Source: an uncultured Acidobacteriota bacterium (GTDB lineage Bacteria; Acidobacteriota; UBA6911; CAINFC01). Taken from it: DNA of 64,000 bases. The position numbers and the translations under genes are program-made. Below, piece by piece: positions 1 through 9,474 of the stretch (position 1 is its first letter; each line of letters opens with the position of its first letter). The DNA lies in NCBI GenBank assembly GCA_903847975.1, contig CAINFC010000252.1, positions 124,001 through 188,000 on the forward strand, written 5' to 3'. The notes under the pieces were generated by a model. It ran no database searches. It was not told the origin of the DNA and saw only the letters and a list, made by a program, of their open reading frames with translations.

Positions 1-546
1 GTCCAGCGGCTGGTCCATGCTCGGCCGGTCAATGGAAATACGGACCTTGGTGCCCTTGGGACCGCGCAGGTGACTGATTACTTCGTCCGTGGTCCAGTCG
101 TCGATGCTCTCCCCTTCCACCTTGGAAATGACGTCGCCGGCACGAAGCCCCTTGCGATAGGCAGGCGTGCCCGGGTCGGGCGGCTCATAAATGACCACCC
201 GGCCGGAACCGGGAACCAGGGCCCGAATCCGAATACCCAGACCAGAGTACTTGCTGTGCTGCTCCTCCCGCATGTTGGAAAACTCGCGAGGATCAAAAAA
301 ATTGCTGTGAGGATCCAGGGTCTGCAGCATGCGGCGGACGGAACCGTAGACCATGCGGTCCACGGGAACCGGCTGGGCGTAATTTTTCTGGATGAGCTGA
401 ATCGCCTCGGTATAGTTTTCCAGAAACTGTGCCGTCTGCGATTTTTGCGGGGCCGATCCGGCCGAAACTTTCCGATCCAGGGCTCCGCCCGCAAAAGCGG
501 CTGCCAAAACCACGACAGCAATGATTATTTCGATATTCCTTTTCAT
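1..546 (-). CDS. ctpA: C-terminal processing peptidase (S41 family), N-terminal part
   Basis: The minus strand reads from an ATG at 546 without a stop to the window edge, giving 182 residues of an S41 serine protease. An N-terminal hydrophobic segment (residues about 5-22) is a signal peptide or membrane anchor. It is followed by the family's helical lead-in (Y-x-x-x-x-x-I-x-x-N-Y) and the LDPHSNFFDP stretch (about residues 90-100). A PDZ domain starts with SGLGIRI and continues through PAYRKGLRAGDVI. The Ser/Lys catalytic core lies beyond the edge. The family trims or degrades periplasmic proteins from their C terminus. The gene diverges from hutH and has a good sigma-70-type promoter in the gap. 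The name is by family; a Prc/CtpB-type assignment is equally possible from this fragment. Confidence 0.9.
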   Translation of the reverse strand, partial: MKRNIEIIIAVVVLAAAFAGGALDRKVSAGSAPQKSQTAQFLENYTEAIQLIQKNYAQPVPVDRMVYGSVRRMLQTLDPHSNFFDPREFSNMREEQHSKYSGLGIRIRALVPGSGRVVIYEPPDPGTPAYRKGLRAGDVISKVEGESIDDWTTDEVISHLRGPKGTKVRISIDRPSMDQPLD

Positions 547-579
547 TCCTTGCCTACCCAAATCTTATGACTAAAACCA

Positions 580-608
580 ATTATACCTATTTACCGCCGC
601 GATTCCAA
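580..608 (-). promoter_or_regulatory. Sigma-70-type promoter of ctpA
   Basis: On the minus strand TTGGAA (608-603) is separated by exactly 17 bases from a perfect TATAAT (585-580). It lies 34 bases upstream of the ctpA ATG. An AAGGA directly before the start codon can serve in ribosome binding. Confidence 0.65.
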
Positions 609-688
609 ACCCTGTATTTTGCTATTGAAAAAACGGCATGATAAAGTAGTAGGGCCATGTGCCGGACGGATCCTGTTGGAGTTTAAAA

Positions 689-2209
689 ATGGAAAAAGCC
701 CTAAAACCCCTGACAATCAAAGGGGATAGCCTCACCCTGCCGGCCATCCGCGCCGTTGCCGAGGATTTTCAGACAGTCTGCCTGGCCGCCTCCTCCCGGC
801 GGGCCATGCGGGAATCCCGCAAAGCCGTCCTAAGCCATATCAGGAACCAGGACCTGGTTTACGGAGTTACCACCGGAATAGGAAAGCTGAGCGATCACTT
901 CATCGGCGCGGAACACAGCAGCCGGCTTCAGCTTAACATTATCCGCAGCCATGCCTGCGGCGTGGGACCGGCACTGAGTGAACCCCAGGTTCGTGCCGCC
1001 CTTCTGGTTCGAGCCAATACTCTGGCGAAGGGTTTGTCCGGAGTCCGGCCGGAGGTGGTGGACTGCATGCTCGGGCTCCTGAACCACCGCATATGCCCCC
1101 TTGTGCCCCGGCAGGGCTCTGTCGGAGCCAGCGGAGACCTGGTCCCGTCCGCCCACATGGCCCTGGTACTCATCGGGGAAGGCCTCGCCACCCGGGAAGG
1201 GGCGGAAATGGAGGGCGGTGCCGCCCTGCACCGGGCAGGACTTACCCCTCTGGTTCTGGAAGCCAAGGAAGGGATTTCCATCATAAACGGAACCCATTTC
1301 ATGAGCGGCATCGGGGCCCTCTGCCTGGAGCGTGCCGGATGCTGCCTGCAGGCTGCCGACCTGGCAGGCGCCATCAGCCTGGAAGCGCTGATGGGAACCC
1401 CGACCGCATTCGATTCGCGGCTGATGGCCGCGCGCCCCCATCCGGGCCAGCAGGCAAGTGCCGATCACATGCGCAGCCTCCTGCAGGAAAGCGGCATCGC
1501 CGAGTCGCACCATTCCTGCCGGCGGATCCAGGACGCCTATTCTCTCCGCTGTATCCCCCAGGTTCACGGTGCCGCGCGGGATGCGCTCGGCTATGCCAGG
1601 CAGGTCCTGCAGACCGAGGTAAACAGCGCCGTGGACAATCCCCTGATTTTTCCGGAGGAGAACCTGGTCCTGTCCGGCGGCAACTTCCACGGAGCTCCCG
1701 TAGCCCTGGCCCTGGACTTCATGGCGATCGCCCTTACCCAGGCGGCCACACTGTCGGAACGGCGCCTGGAGCGGCTCATCAACCCGGACCTGAGCGGGTT
1801 GCCCGCCTTTCTGAGCCGCGGCGCCGGTTTGGAATCCGGGCTGATGATGGCCCAGGTCACAGCCGCCGCACTGGCTTCCGAATGCAAAGTGCTTTCCCAC
1901 CCGGCCTGTGCGGATACCATATCCACCTCGGGGGCCAAAGAAGACCACGTTAGCATGGGCATGCACGCGGCATTAAAGCTGTCGGATATTCTGGACAACT
2001 ATGAAAATATCCTCGCCATCGAGTTTCTGGCGGGCTGCCAGGCCCTGGACCTCCTGGAGCTACCCGGGAACCCCCAGCCGGGCCTGGGCACCCGCAGGGC
2101 CTACCAGGCGATCCGGGCCAACGTGCCGCCTTTGAACGAAGACCGGGTAATCAGCAGCGATATCCGGACCGTGAGGGATTTGATTGCCAACGGAACTCTC
2201 TGCTTCTAG
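689..2209 (+). CDS. hutH: Histidine ammonia-lyase (aromatic amino acid lyase family)
   Basis: This cytosolic enzyme eliminates ammonia from L-histidine to give urocanate. The 506-residue protein carries the Ala147-Ser148-Gly149 triplet that cyclises to the MIO electrophile, in the context GSVGASGDLVPSAH. It also has the catalytic loop Tyr (VYGVTTGIGKL), the Ser-His pair (IIRSHACGVG) that favours His or Tyr over Phe, and the C-terminal EDHVSMG motif. I chose the ATG at 689 because GGAG lies about 8 bases upstream; a GTG at 659 in frame has no such site. No hutU, hutI or hutG is in the window, so the rest of the histidine pathway is elsewhere. Tyrosine ammonia-lyase is the main alternative, because LVPSAH and GAKEDH differ slightly from textbook HutH (LAPLAH, NQEDH). 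Confidence 0.87.
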   Translation: MEKALKPLTIKGDSLTLPAIRAVAEDFQTVCLAASSRRAMRESRKAVLSHIRNQDLVYGVTTGIGKLSDHFIGAEHSSRLQLNIIRSHACGVGPALSEPQVRAALLVRANTLAKGLSGVRPEVVDCMLGLLNHRICPLVPRQGSVGASGDLVPSAHMALVLIGEGLATREGAEMEGGAALHRAGLTPLVLEAKEGISIINGTHFMSGIGALCLERAGCCLQAADLAGAISLEALMGTPTAFDSRLMAARPHPGQQASADHMRSLLQESGIAESHHSCRRIQDAYSLRCIPQVHGAARDALGYARQVLQTEVNSAVDNPLIFPEENLVLSGGNFHGAPVALALDFMAIALTQAATLSERRLERLINPDLSGLPAFLSRGAGLESGLMMAQVTAAALASECKVLSHPACADTISTSGAKEDHVSMGMHAALKLSDILDNYENILAIEFLAGCQALDLLELPGNPQPGLGTRRAYQAIRANVPPLNEDRVISSDIRTVRDLIANGTLCF

Positions 2210-2325
2210 TCCCGTGTTTCCCGCCCGAAGCAGGCGTTTCCTTTTTGCATTTCTATCCACGATGTTCGTTACTACTTTTGAGGCAGATATGAATGACGAA
2301 GCTGCAAAAAATATGTATTTTTACC

Positions 2326-2608
2326 TTCTGCCGTCCCGATGGGACTTAGGTTACCCCCGACCCAACCCGGCACTCACGTGCCGGGCTATAATCTGCCGTC
2401 CCTTACGGGACTTGCGTGTCTGCCACACGGAGCGAAATATCGGATTTTGTACCTATGCGCTCCGCCATGACCTTGGGAGGCCGCGCGTAAACCGGGACAG
2501 GACTTTTATTCCGAGGCAAAGTCCCATCAGGGACGGCAAGATTATGGCCCGGCAATTTATTGCCGGGCTGGCTCCAACACGGGGCAAGTCCCTATCGGGA
2601 CGGCAGAA
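2326..2608. repeat. REP/REPIN-like palindromic cluster, two inverted copies
   Basis: Two copies of a roughly 90-base unit sit head to head (about 2326-2415 and 2515-2608) around a 100-base core. Each unit has three small hairpins. Left copy: GTCCC/GGGAC (2333-2345), CCCGGCAC/GTGCCGGG (2366-2385) and GTCCC/GGGAC (2398-2411). Right copy: GTCCC/GGGAC (2521-2534), GCCCGGCAA/TTGCCGGGC (2547-2568) and GTCCC/GGGAC (2588-2601). The reverse complement of the right copy aligns with the left copy over nearly its whole length. The core has its own 7-bp stem (2428-2434 with 2458-2464). This is the organisation of REP doublets mobilised by RAYT (TnpA-REP) transposases; none is encoded here. The cluster fills most of the 432-base gap between hutH and the next gene. 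Confidence 0.75.
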
Positions 2609-2641
2609 CCGCACCCGTCAACCACTTTTTGAGGCGCTATC

Positions 2642-4765
2642 ATGAATGACCCGGTCGAAAAAAAGGGATGCCTGCCGCGAAGGCAGGCTTTACGGAAAAA
2701 GCCGTTCCTGGCGCTGTCCGCCGCGTGCTGGCTTGCCGCTTTTCCTTATGCTTCCCCCGCCAGGGCGGCGGAGCCGGAAAAAACGGCCGTTCTTTTCCAG
2801 GACGGCTTTTCCTCTCTGGCGCCGGGTATGTTTTCCCCCGGCGTGGTCGGCGCCCACGCGGAATATCACTACCTTCCTGCGCTGGCGCCCAAAGGCGGTT
2901 GGGTGGTATCCGCCTTCAAGAGCGACGGATCCCAGCGGGCCTGGCGCGTTGTGGAACACGCCGGCTCGCCGGCCATGAAGCAGGCCTATACCAGCAGTGC
3001 GGCGGAAAAAGCCTATACGCATCCCATCCTGATCGCCGGAGATCCGCTGTGGCGCGACTACCGGCTGCAGGTGCATTTTTATCCCCTGTCGGATCAAGCC
3101 CAGAGCGGAATGGTTTTCCGTTACCGGAACGACCAGTGCTACTACTTTTTTGGCGTTGCCGGCGGCTCCGTTCTGCTGAAGAAAGTGCAGTACCAGGACC
3201 GGTTTCATCACCTGAAGGAAACGGTTCTGGCGCAAAAGGATTTCCCGTACTCCGCATCGACCCTTCTGCGGGCCGCCGTTCAGGTAAAGGGCTCTCACCT
3301 GCGGGCCTGGCTGGGAGATCAGCTCGTGCTGCAAGCTGAGGACGCCACCTTTGCCGAGGGAAAGATCGGTCTGCTGGCCGATATCCCCACCGTCTACGCC
3401 AAAGTGGAGGTCACCGCCTCCGTCGAAGAGGAAAGAGCCTGGCGACTGGCGAAGGAAAAGGAGGCCAATGAGCTTGGGCTGTTGCGAAACGGAATTCCCG
3501 GCATGGCTCTCTGGAAAAAAATACCCATCGAAGGGTTCGGGGTCGGGCGCAACCTTCGCTTCGGGGACCTGGACGGGGACGGCCGGACGGACATACTGGT
3601 GGGGCAAGTCCTGCACCACGGACCCAAGGACCGCCACAGCGAAGTCGGATGCCTGACCGCCCTCACCCTGGAAGGAAAAATCCTCTGGCAGGAGGGCGAG
3701 CCGGATGCCTGGCGCGATCAGCTGACCAACGATGTGGCCATGCAGATCCATGACCTGGATAACGACGGCCGCAACGAGGTTATCTATTGCCGGAACCAGC
3801 AACTGATTGTTGCGGACGGAGCCAGCGGTAAAATCAGGCAGCAGACCTCCACTCCGGAGCTGTCCAGCCGACAGCCGGACAACCGCTACTCCCCGATTCT
3901 CGGCGACAGCCTCTATTTTTGCGACCTGGAAGGAAAGGGATACCGCGGCAACCTCCTGCTCAAAGACCGCTATCGCAATCTCTGGGCGTATGACCGCCAG
4001 CTGAAGCTTCTGTGGCATCACAACCTGAATACCGGCCACTATCCCTATTCCGCGGATGTGGACGGCGACGGAAAAGAAGAAATCGCTGCAGGATACTCCC
4101 TGCTGGACCACGACGGGCGGCTCCTCTGGTCCTTCGACAAGGAGCTGCAGGACCATGCCGACGGGGTGGCCATCGTCAATTTTCCCTGGACCGATCCTCC
4201 GCAGCTCGGCATCCTCTGCGCAGCGAGCGATGAGGGAATCTACTTTGCGGACCTGCAGGGCAGGCGCCGGAAACACCACTACCTGGGGCATGTGCAGAAT
4301 CCGACCACCGCGGAGCTCCGCACCGACCTGGCCGGCCTGGAAACCGTAACCATCAACTTCTGGGGAAACCAGGGAACTCTTCACTTTTTCAACGCCCAGG
4401 GCGATCTTTACCACAGCATCGAGCCTGTCCAGCAGGGAAGCATGCTGCTGCCCGTCAACTGGACCGGAAGTCCGCCGGAATTCTTTGTGCTGAGCGCTTC
4501 CACACGGGAAGGAGGGCTCTGGGACGGGATGGGAAGGAAGGTGGCGGACTTCCCGGCCGACGGGCACCCGGAGCTTTGCAACGCGGTCCTGGATCTGACC
4601 GGCGACTGCCGGGACGAAATTGTGGTCTGGGACCCATACGAAATCTGGATTTACACCCAAAAGGACAGTCCCAGGGCGGGACGACTTTTCCGGCCGAAAC
4701 GAAATCCGCAGTGCAACCAGTCCAATTACCAGGCAAATGTTTCCCTTCCCGGCTGGAATCCTTAG
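2642..4765 (+). CDS. Secreted protein, LamG-like domain plus FG-GAP/VCBS propeller
   Basis: The 707-residue protein starts with a basic N terminus and a hydrophobic signal segment ending near ARAAEP (about residue 43), so it is exported. Residues about 50-260 resemble a concanavalin/LamG-type sugar-binding sandwich (WRDYRLQVHFYPL, GMVFRYRNDQCYY). The remainder contains calcium-binding FG-GAP repeats: DLDGDGRTDILVG, DLDNDGRNEVIYC and DVDGDGKEEIAAGY. This layout occurs in polysaccharide-binding or lyase-associated surface proteins. No catalytic motif is recognisable, so substrate and activity are unknown. The ATG at 2642 has GAGG 7 bases upstream. It stands between the palindromic cluster and hom, 42 bases before the latter. 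Confidence 0.7.
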   Translation: MNDPVEKKGCLPRRQALRKKPFLALSAACWLAAFPYASPARAAEPEKTAVLFQDGFSSLAPGMFSPGVVGAHAEYHYLPALAPKGGWVVSAFKSDGSQRAWRVVEHAGSPAMKQAYTSSAAEKAYTHPILIAGDPLWRDYRLQVHFYPLSDQAQSGMVFRYRNDQCYYFFGVAGGSVLLKKVQYQDRFHHLKETVLAQKDFPYSASTLLRAAVQVKGSHLRAWLGDQLVLQAEDATFAEGKIGLLADIPTVYAKVEVTASVEEERAWRLAKEKEANELGLLRNGIPGMALWKKIPIEGFGVGRNLRFGDLDGDGRTDILVGQVLHHGPKDRHSEVGCLTALTLEGKILWQEGEPDAWRDQLTNDVAMQIHDLDNDGRNEVIYCRNQQLIVADGASGKIRQQTSTPELSSRQPDNRYSPILGDSLYFCDLEGKGYRGNLLLKDRYRNLWAYDRQLKLLWHHNLNTGHYPYSADVDGDGKEEIAAGYSLLDHDGRLLWSFDKELQDHADGVAIVNFPWTDPPQLGILCAASDEGIYFADLQGRRRKHHYLGHVQNPTTAELRTDLAGLETVTINFWGNQGTLHFFNAQGDLYHSIEPVQQGSMLLPVNWTGSPPEFFVLSASTREGGLWDGMGRKVADFPADGHPELCNAVLDLTGDCRDEIVVWDPYEIWIYTQKDSPRAGRLFRPKRNPQCNQSNYQANVSLPGWNP

Positions 4766-4807
4766 AAAATCCCACGCAAACGGAAGAAGAAAGGAGAAAG
4801 AGAAAAC

Positions 4808-6061
4808 ATGAAAGTCGGCTTGATCGGCACCGGTACCGTAGGCTCCGGAGTGATCCGCATTTATCAGCAAAACGGCGAGCACCTCGACCGGCAGAGCCTG
4901 GAAAAGGTGCAGCTGAAGACGGTGTGCGATCTGGATTTTACGCGCTGCCCGCAGGACCTTTCCGCATTCCAGCGCGTTTCCGACTGGCGGGACGTCGTTT
5001 CCGATCCGGAAATCGGAACCGTCGTGGAGCTGATCGGGGGGGAGGAACCGGCCCGAAGCGCAATAGCCCAGTCCCTGCAGGCGGGCAAGCACGTGGTTAC
5101 CGCCAACAAAATGGTACTGGCCAGGCACGGCCGGGACCTGCTGGCCCTGGCCTCCGAAAACCGTGTCTCTCTTCTGTTCGAGGCGGCGGTCGCCGGAGCG
5201 ATCCCGGTCATAGCCCCGTTGCGCAGCTCACTGCTCCCCAGCCGGATTCAGGCGGTTTACGGGATCGTCAACGGCACTACCAATTTCATTCTTTCACGCA
5301 TGCACCGGTTCCATGCCGACTTTCCGTCCGTGCTGGCGGAAGCCCAGCGTCTGGGATATGCGGAAGCGGACCCCTCCTCGGATGTGGACGGCTACGACAG
5401 CCTTTACAAGCTCTGCCTGCTGGCCGCTACCGCCTTCGAGGTCCAGGCCTCCCCCGGAAAAGCCCTTTTGGAGGGGATTTCGGCCCTTTCTCCCCGGGAC
5501 ATCCAACAAGCCATAGAGAGGAACGAAGTCATTAAGCTGGTGGCCATGGCCCGCTGGACCGGCGGGCGTTTGGAAATGCGGGTCCATCCCGTAATCCTGG
5601 AGGAGGGCCACCCCCTGGCTACGGTCAGCGATGTGTTCAACGCGGTTCACGTGCTCGGCGACGGCTGCGGAGAGCTTACCTGGATCGGGCGCGGCGCGGG
5701 AGGAGTTCCCACCGCCTCCTCCGTCTGGGCCGATATTCTGGCCCTGGCCAACCGGACCGCCTACCGCATGCCGGCTCCGGTTGCCGCAGACCTCCTGCCG
5801 AAGGAAGAAATGGTTTCGTCCTTCCGGATTCGCCTGTGCGTCCAGGACCATCCGGACGTAATTGCCTCTGCCAGCAACCTCTTTTCGCAATACCAGGTTG
5901 AGGTTCGGGAAGCGGTGCGGGCCGGAAGCGGCGAGGGGGCAGAGCTGATTTTTCAGACCGGGCCTGCCCGGGAAGGCAACAAGGATCGCCTCCTGGAAAC
6001 GCTGGCGCAGCAGCCCTGGCTCCGGGAAATCGCCAGCGTGCTGCGGGTCGGATTAGAATGA
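4808..6061 (+). CDS. hom: Homoserine dehydrogenase
   Basis: The enzyme reduces aspartate-4-semialdehyde to homoserine on the threonine/methionine branch. The 417-residue protein opens with the nucleotide-binding GTGTVGSGV loop. It has HVVTANK, the signature YGIVNGTTNFIL, the substrate/catalytic block LGYAEADPSSDVDGYDSLYK and the cofactor-end motif GAGGVPTASSVWADI. A C-terminal ACT domain (about residues 335-415) suggests feedback control by an amino acid, as in the threonine-sensitive long form. It is monofunctional: no aspartokinase is fused or adjacent. It is followed after 18 bases by clpS and may share its transcript. Confidence 0.95.
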   Translation: MKVGLIGTGTVGSGVIRIYQQNGEHLDRQSLEKVQLKTVCDLDFTRCPQDLSAFQRVSDWRDVVSDPEIGTVVELIGGEEPARSAIAQSLQAGKHVVTANKMVLARHGRDLLALASENRVSLLFEAAVAGAIPVIAPLRSSLLPSRIQAVYGIVNGTTNFILSRMHRFHADFPSVLAEAQRLGYAEADPSSDVDGYDSLYKLCLLAATAFEVQASPGKALLEGISALSPRDIQQAIERNEVIKLVAMARWTGGRLEMRVHPVILEEGHPLATVSDVFNAVHVLGDGCGELTWIGRGAGGVPTASSVWADILALANRTAYRMPAPVAADLLPKEEMVSSFRIRLCVQDHPDVIASASNLFSQYQVEVREAVRAGSGEGAELIFQTGPAREGNKDRLLETLAQQPWLREIASVLRVGLE

Positions 6062-6079
6062 TGCCGTTGGGAGGTGGGC

Positions 6080-6394
6080 ATGACTGAGGAAAAATTCCAG
6101 CAGCAAGGGAAGGAAGATTCGGATGTGGCCGCCGAACTCGGCGAACCCAGGCTGTATCGCGTGCTGCTGCACAACGACCATTTCACCACCATGGAGTTTG
6201 TCATCGAAGTGCTGGAAAAAATCTTTCATAAAACCGCTTCCGAGGCGACGAGCATCATGCTGGCGGTGCACAAAACCGGAGTCGGAGTATGCGGCGTTTA
6301 TCCTTTTGAAATTGCGGAAACCCGGGTCCGGCTGGTGGAAACCTTCGCCCGGAAAGTCGGCTTTCCCCTTCTCTGCACCATGGAAGAGGTTTGA
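6080..6394 (+). CDS. clpS: ClpS adaptor of the N-end rule
   Basis: ClpS binds substrates with N-terminal Leu, Phe, Tyr or Trp and hands them to ClpAP. The 104-residue protein has a disordered N-terminal tail and the folded core YRVLLHNDHFTTMEFV, IMLAVHKTGVGVCGVY and EIAETRV. The family's N-D pair of the binding pocket and the VH and GVCG segments are intact; the usual ND[DY] position is His here. A strong GGGAGGTGGG site precedes the ATG at 6080. The order clpS-clpA-aat puts the adaptor, the unfoldase and the enzyme that makes the degron in one operon. Confidence 0.95.
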   Translation: MTEEKFQQQGKEDSDVAAELGEPRLYRVLLHNDHFTTMEFVIEVLEKIFHKTASEATSIMLAVHKTGVGVCGVYPFEIAETRVRLVETFARKVGFPLLCTMEEV

Positions 6395-6396
6395 GG

Positions 6397-8685
6397 ATGT
6401 CAGGAAAAGAAATCCATTTCCTTCTGCTGGCTGCCTACCGTGAGGCTAAAAACCGCCGCCATGCCTTCCTGACCCTGGAGCACCTGCTGTTCGCCCTGCT
6501 GCACCAGGAGCTCAGCTCCCGTGTTCTGGTTCACTGCGGGGTAAACCCCCAGCTGCTTCGCGACCGGCTCGAAAAATATTTCGCGGAAAAAATGGAGAAG
6601 GTGGCGGACGGAGTTGAAAATCCCGAGCCGATCGAAACCCTGGCCTTCCAGCGCGTCGTCCAGAGAGCCGTGCTGCAGGTACAAGCTGCGGAAAAGGCGG
6701 AAGTGGATGCCGGGGACATCCTTGCCTCCCTGATGCAGGAGGACAAGTCGCACGCCGCTTTTTTCATCCAGGAGCAGGGAGCCACCCGGCTCGATGTCCT
6801 GCAGTGCCTGTCGCACGGACTGGAACCGGACCAGCCGCCACCGGATTCCTCTCCCTTCCCTGCCCCTTCTTCCGGAGAAGAGGGCGACGAAGAAGAAAGG
6901 GGGGGCGACCACCGGGAATCGCCCGGAGCTATGGGCTATCTGGGTCGCTATTGCATGGACCTGATCGCCCGGGCCCGCGAAGGTAAAATCGATCCGCTCA
7001 TCGGCCGCTCCCAGGAGCTGAGGCGCTGCATGCAGGTCCTCTGCCGTCGGACGAAAAATAATCCGGTATTTGTCGGCGAACCGGGCGTCGGGAAAACCGC
7101 CATGGCCGAAGGTCTGGCCCTGGCCATCCAGCAGCAGAAGGTACCCCCGATTCTTGCCGAAACCAGGCTGTATGCATTGGATATGGGCGCGGTGCTGGCC
7201 GGGACCAAGTATCGCGGCCAGTTCGAGGAGCGCCTCAAGGGTGTCGTCCAGGAGCTTTTGCGATTGAACCGGGCCATCCTTTTTATCGACGAGATTCACA
7301 CCATCGTGGGAGCGGGCGCCACCAGCGGCGGATCGATGGACGCATCCAATATCCTGAAGCCCTTCCTGGCCTCCGGGGACATACGCTTTATCGGCTCCAC
7401 CACCCATGAAGAGTACCGTTTGCATTTCGAAAAGGACCGCGCCCTTTCCCGCCGGTTTCAAAAAATCGTTCTCAGCGAGCCGACCCGGGAAGAAACCCTG
7501 GAAATCCTGCAGGGGCTTCGCAGCCGCTACGAGGAGCACCACGGAGTTCGCATCCCCGACCGCACCCTGCGGGCGGCTGTGGAGCTTTCCGCCCGTTACA
7601 TCACCGACCGGTTTCTGCCGGATAAGGCGATGGATGTTCTCGATGAAGCCGCCGCTTCCCTGCACCTGGCCCCGGCCGGAAAGAAGCGCAGCCAGGTGCT
7701 GCCCTCCGACATCGAGAAGGTGGTTGCCCTGATCGCCCGGGTTCCGGTTTCCTCCCCGGCCCAGAAGGAGAACCAGGAGCTGGCCCCGCTGGAAGCAAAA
7801 CTGAAAGGGGTGGTTTTCGGTCAGAACCCGGCGATCGAATCGCTGGTCAAAGCGCTCAAGCGCTCCTTTGCCGGATTGGGAAACCCGGAAAAACCGATCG
7901 GCTGCTTTCTGTTTACCGGACCGACCGGCGTGGGAAAAACCGAAGTGTCCCGGCAGCTGGCCGCTCTGCTGGGCGTTCCTTTCAGCCGCTACGATATGAG
8001 CGAATACATGGAAAAGCATGCCGTAGCCCGGCTGGTGGGAGCTCCGCCCGGATATGTGGGCTTCGAGCAGGGCGGACTTCTGACCGAAGAGATCCGCAAG
8101 CACCCTCACTGCGTGCTGCTGCTGGATGAAATAGAAAAAGCCCACGCGGACATTTTCAATATTCTTTTGCAGGTCATGGACCACGCCACCCTCACCGATA
8201 ACACGGGCCGCAAGGCGGATTTCCGCAATGTAATCCTGATCATGACCAGCAACGCCGGCTCGCGGGAAATGTCCCAGAGGGCGATCGGCTTCGGGGATTC
8301 CCTCACAGACTCCGCCGGACGCGGGCAGAAGGCCATCGAGTCCCTTTTCGCCCCCGAGTTCCGCAACCGGCTGGATGAAACCATTTCCTTCGCTGCCCTG
8401 GACCGCTCGATCATGCTCCAGATCGTGGACAAGTTCCTGCGGCTTCTGGAAGACTCCCTGCACCCCAAAAAAATCCGGATGACCGTCTCCGACGCCGCCC
8501 GGGACTGGCTGGCGGAAAAAGGGTTCGACCCGCTGTTCGGCGCACGCCCCCTGGACCGGGTCATTCAAGCCGGAATCAAGGACCCGCTCTCCGACGAAAT
8601 TCTCTTCGGCAGGCTGAAAAATGGCGGCCAGGTCCGGGTCGACCTCCAGGATAAGAAGCTGGCTTTCGAGTTTTTCGCGGAGTGA
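6397..8685 (+). CDS. clpA: ClpA AAA+ unfoldase of the ClpAP protease
   Basis: This is a 762-residue two-ring unfoldase. The N-terminal double Clp-N repeat (residues 1-145) is the ClpS docking site. It is followed by an acidic linker, a D1 module with Walker A GEPGVGKT (about 227) and Walker B LFIDEIHT (about 295), and a D2 module with GPTGVGKTE (about 508) and [10 protein letters not shown] (about 576). The IGF tripeptide near residue 630 is the loop that plugs into ClpP. The middle coiled-coil domain of ClpB/ClpC is absent, which separates it from those families. ClpP is not in the window. The ATG at 6397 has AGAGG 7 bases upstream; an earlier in-frame TTG overlaps the clpS stop. Confidence 0.95.
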   Translation: MSGKEIHFLLLAAYREAKNRRHAFLTLEHLLFALLHQELSSRVLVHCGVNPQLLRDRLEKYFAEKMEKVADGVENPEPIETLAFQRVVQRAVLQVQAAEKAEVDAGDILASLMQEDKSHAAFFIQEQGATRLDVLQCLSHGLEPDQPPPDSSPFPAPSSGEEGDEEERGGDHRESPGAMGYLGRYCMDLIARAREGKIDPLIGRSQELRRCMQVLCRRTKNNPVFVGEPGVGKTAMAEGLALAIQQQKVPPILAETRLYALDMGAVLAGTKYRGQFEERLKGVVQELLRLNRAILFIDEIHTIVGAGATSGGSMDASNILKPFLASGDIRFIGSTTHEEYRLHFEKDRALSRRFQKIVLSEPTREETLEILQGLRSRYEEHHGVRIPDRTLRAAVELSARYITDRFLPDKAMDVLDEAAASLHLAPAGKKRSQVLPSDIEKVVALIARVPVSSPAQKENQELAPLEAKLKGVVFGQNPAIESLVKALKRSFAGLGNPEKPIGCFLFTGPTGVGKTEVSRQLAALLGVPFSRYDMSEYMEKHAVARLVGAPPGYVGFEQGGLLTEEIRKHPHCVLLLDEIEKAHADIFNILLQVMDHATLTDNTGRKADFRNVILIMTSNAGSREMSQRAIGFGDSLTDSAGRGQKAIESLFAPEFRNRLDETISFAALDRSIMLQIVDKFLRLLEDSLHPKKIRMTVSDAARDWLAEKGFDPLFGARPLDRVIQAGIKDPLSDEILFGRLKNGGQVRVDLQDKKLAFEFFAE

Positions 8686-9407
8686 GCGTGCCCTTCTTCC
8701 GGCTTCCGCGCCAGCCCGTCTTCCCTCACCCCGACCTGGCGGAGCCGGACGGGCTCCTGGCCGCAGGGGGCGACCTTTCGGAAGCGAGATTGCTGCATGC
8801 CTATCGGCAGGGGATTTTCCCCTGGTACTCCCGCGGCGAGCCGATCCTGTGGTGGTCTCCGGACCCGCGGATGGTTTTGTTTCCGGAGGAGCTTCACCTC
8901 TCCCGCCGCATGCAGCGGGTGATCCGCTCCGAAACCTTTCAGGCCAGAACCGACACCGCCTTCGCCGAGGTGATCGAAGCCTGCGCCCACATCCCACGCC
9001 GCAAAGAGAGGGGAACCTGGATTGTCCGGGACATGCAAAAAGCCTATACCGCTCTTCACCAGGCGGGATGGGCGCATTCGGTGGAAGCCTGGCAGGACGG
9101 CCTTCTGGCCGGCGGGTTGTACGGCGTTTCCACCGGCCGGGCCTTTTTCGGGGAATCGATGTTTTCCCGCTGCAGCAACGCCTCCAAGTTCGCCCTGTAC
9201 GCCCTGGTGCAGATCTGCCTCGGGCGCGGCATCCGGTTTATCGACTGCCAGTTTCATACCGAACACCTGGCCCGCTGCGGAGCCAGAGAGATTTCCCGCG
9301 GAGAATACCTGCAGCGCCTGGAGGAATCCCAGAGAGAGGAGGCTCTGCCCGGATTGTGGACCGGCCTCCCGGAGGAGCCGGCCACCAAAAGAAAAAACGG
9401 GATCTGA
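8682..9407 (+). CDS. aat: Leucyl/phenylalanyl-tRNA--protein transferase
   Basis: Aat transfers Leu or Phe from aminoacyl-tRNA to the N-terminal Lys or Arg of proteins and so makes an N-degron for ClpS/ClpAP. The 241-residue protein matches the family over its full length: FPHPDLAEPDGLLAAGGDL, YRQGIFPWY, ILWWSPDPRMVL, GGLYGVSTGRAFFGESMFS and FIDCQFHTEHLA. The proposed GTG start overlaps the clpA stop (GTGA), so translation is probably coupled; a second in-frame GTG at 8688 is an alternative. Confidence 0.95.
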   Translation: MSVPFFRLPRQPVFPHPDLAEPDGLLAAGGDLSEARLLHAYRQGIFPWYSRGEPILWWSPDPRMVLFPEELHLSRRMQRVIRSETFQARTDTAFAEVIEACAHIPRRKERGTWIVRDMQKAYTALHQAGWAHSVEAWQDGLLAGGLYGVSTGRAFFGESMFSRCSNASKFALYALVQICLGRGIRFIDCQFHTEHLARCGAREISRGEYLQRLEESQREEALPGLWTGLPEEPATKRKNGI

Positions 9408-9474
9408 GGTAAAATGCAAACACCTCATGAAGTCAGACATAACGATATTCAAAATGTAAAGGTGGAGTCATCTT

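Noticed and set aside
2326-2608. CRISPR array
   Set aside because: The repeats are inverted palindromes of unequal spacing, not direct repeats with uniform spacers, and no cas gene is present.
2184-2645. Open frame of 153 codons across the palindromic cluster
   Set aside because: It runs straight through inverted repeats, starts inside the end of hutH, shows no protein motif and ends at the next gene's start.
2690-5128. 812-codon minus-strand frame opposite the FG-GAP gene and the start of hom
   Set aside because: It spans two real genes and an intergenic gap on the other strand and has no domain or signal.
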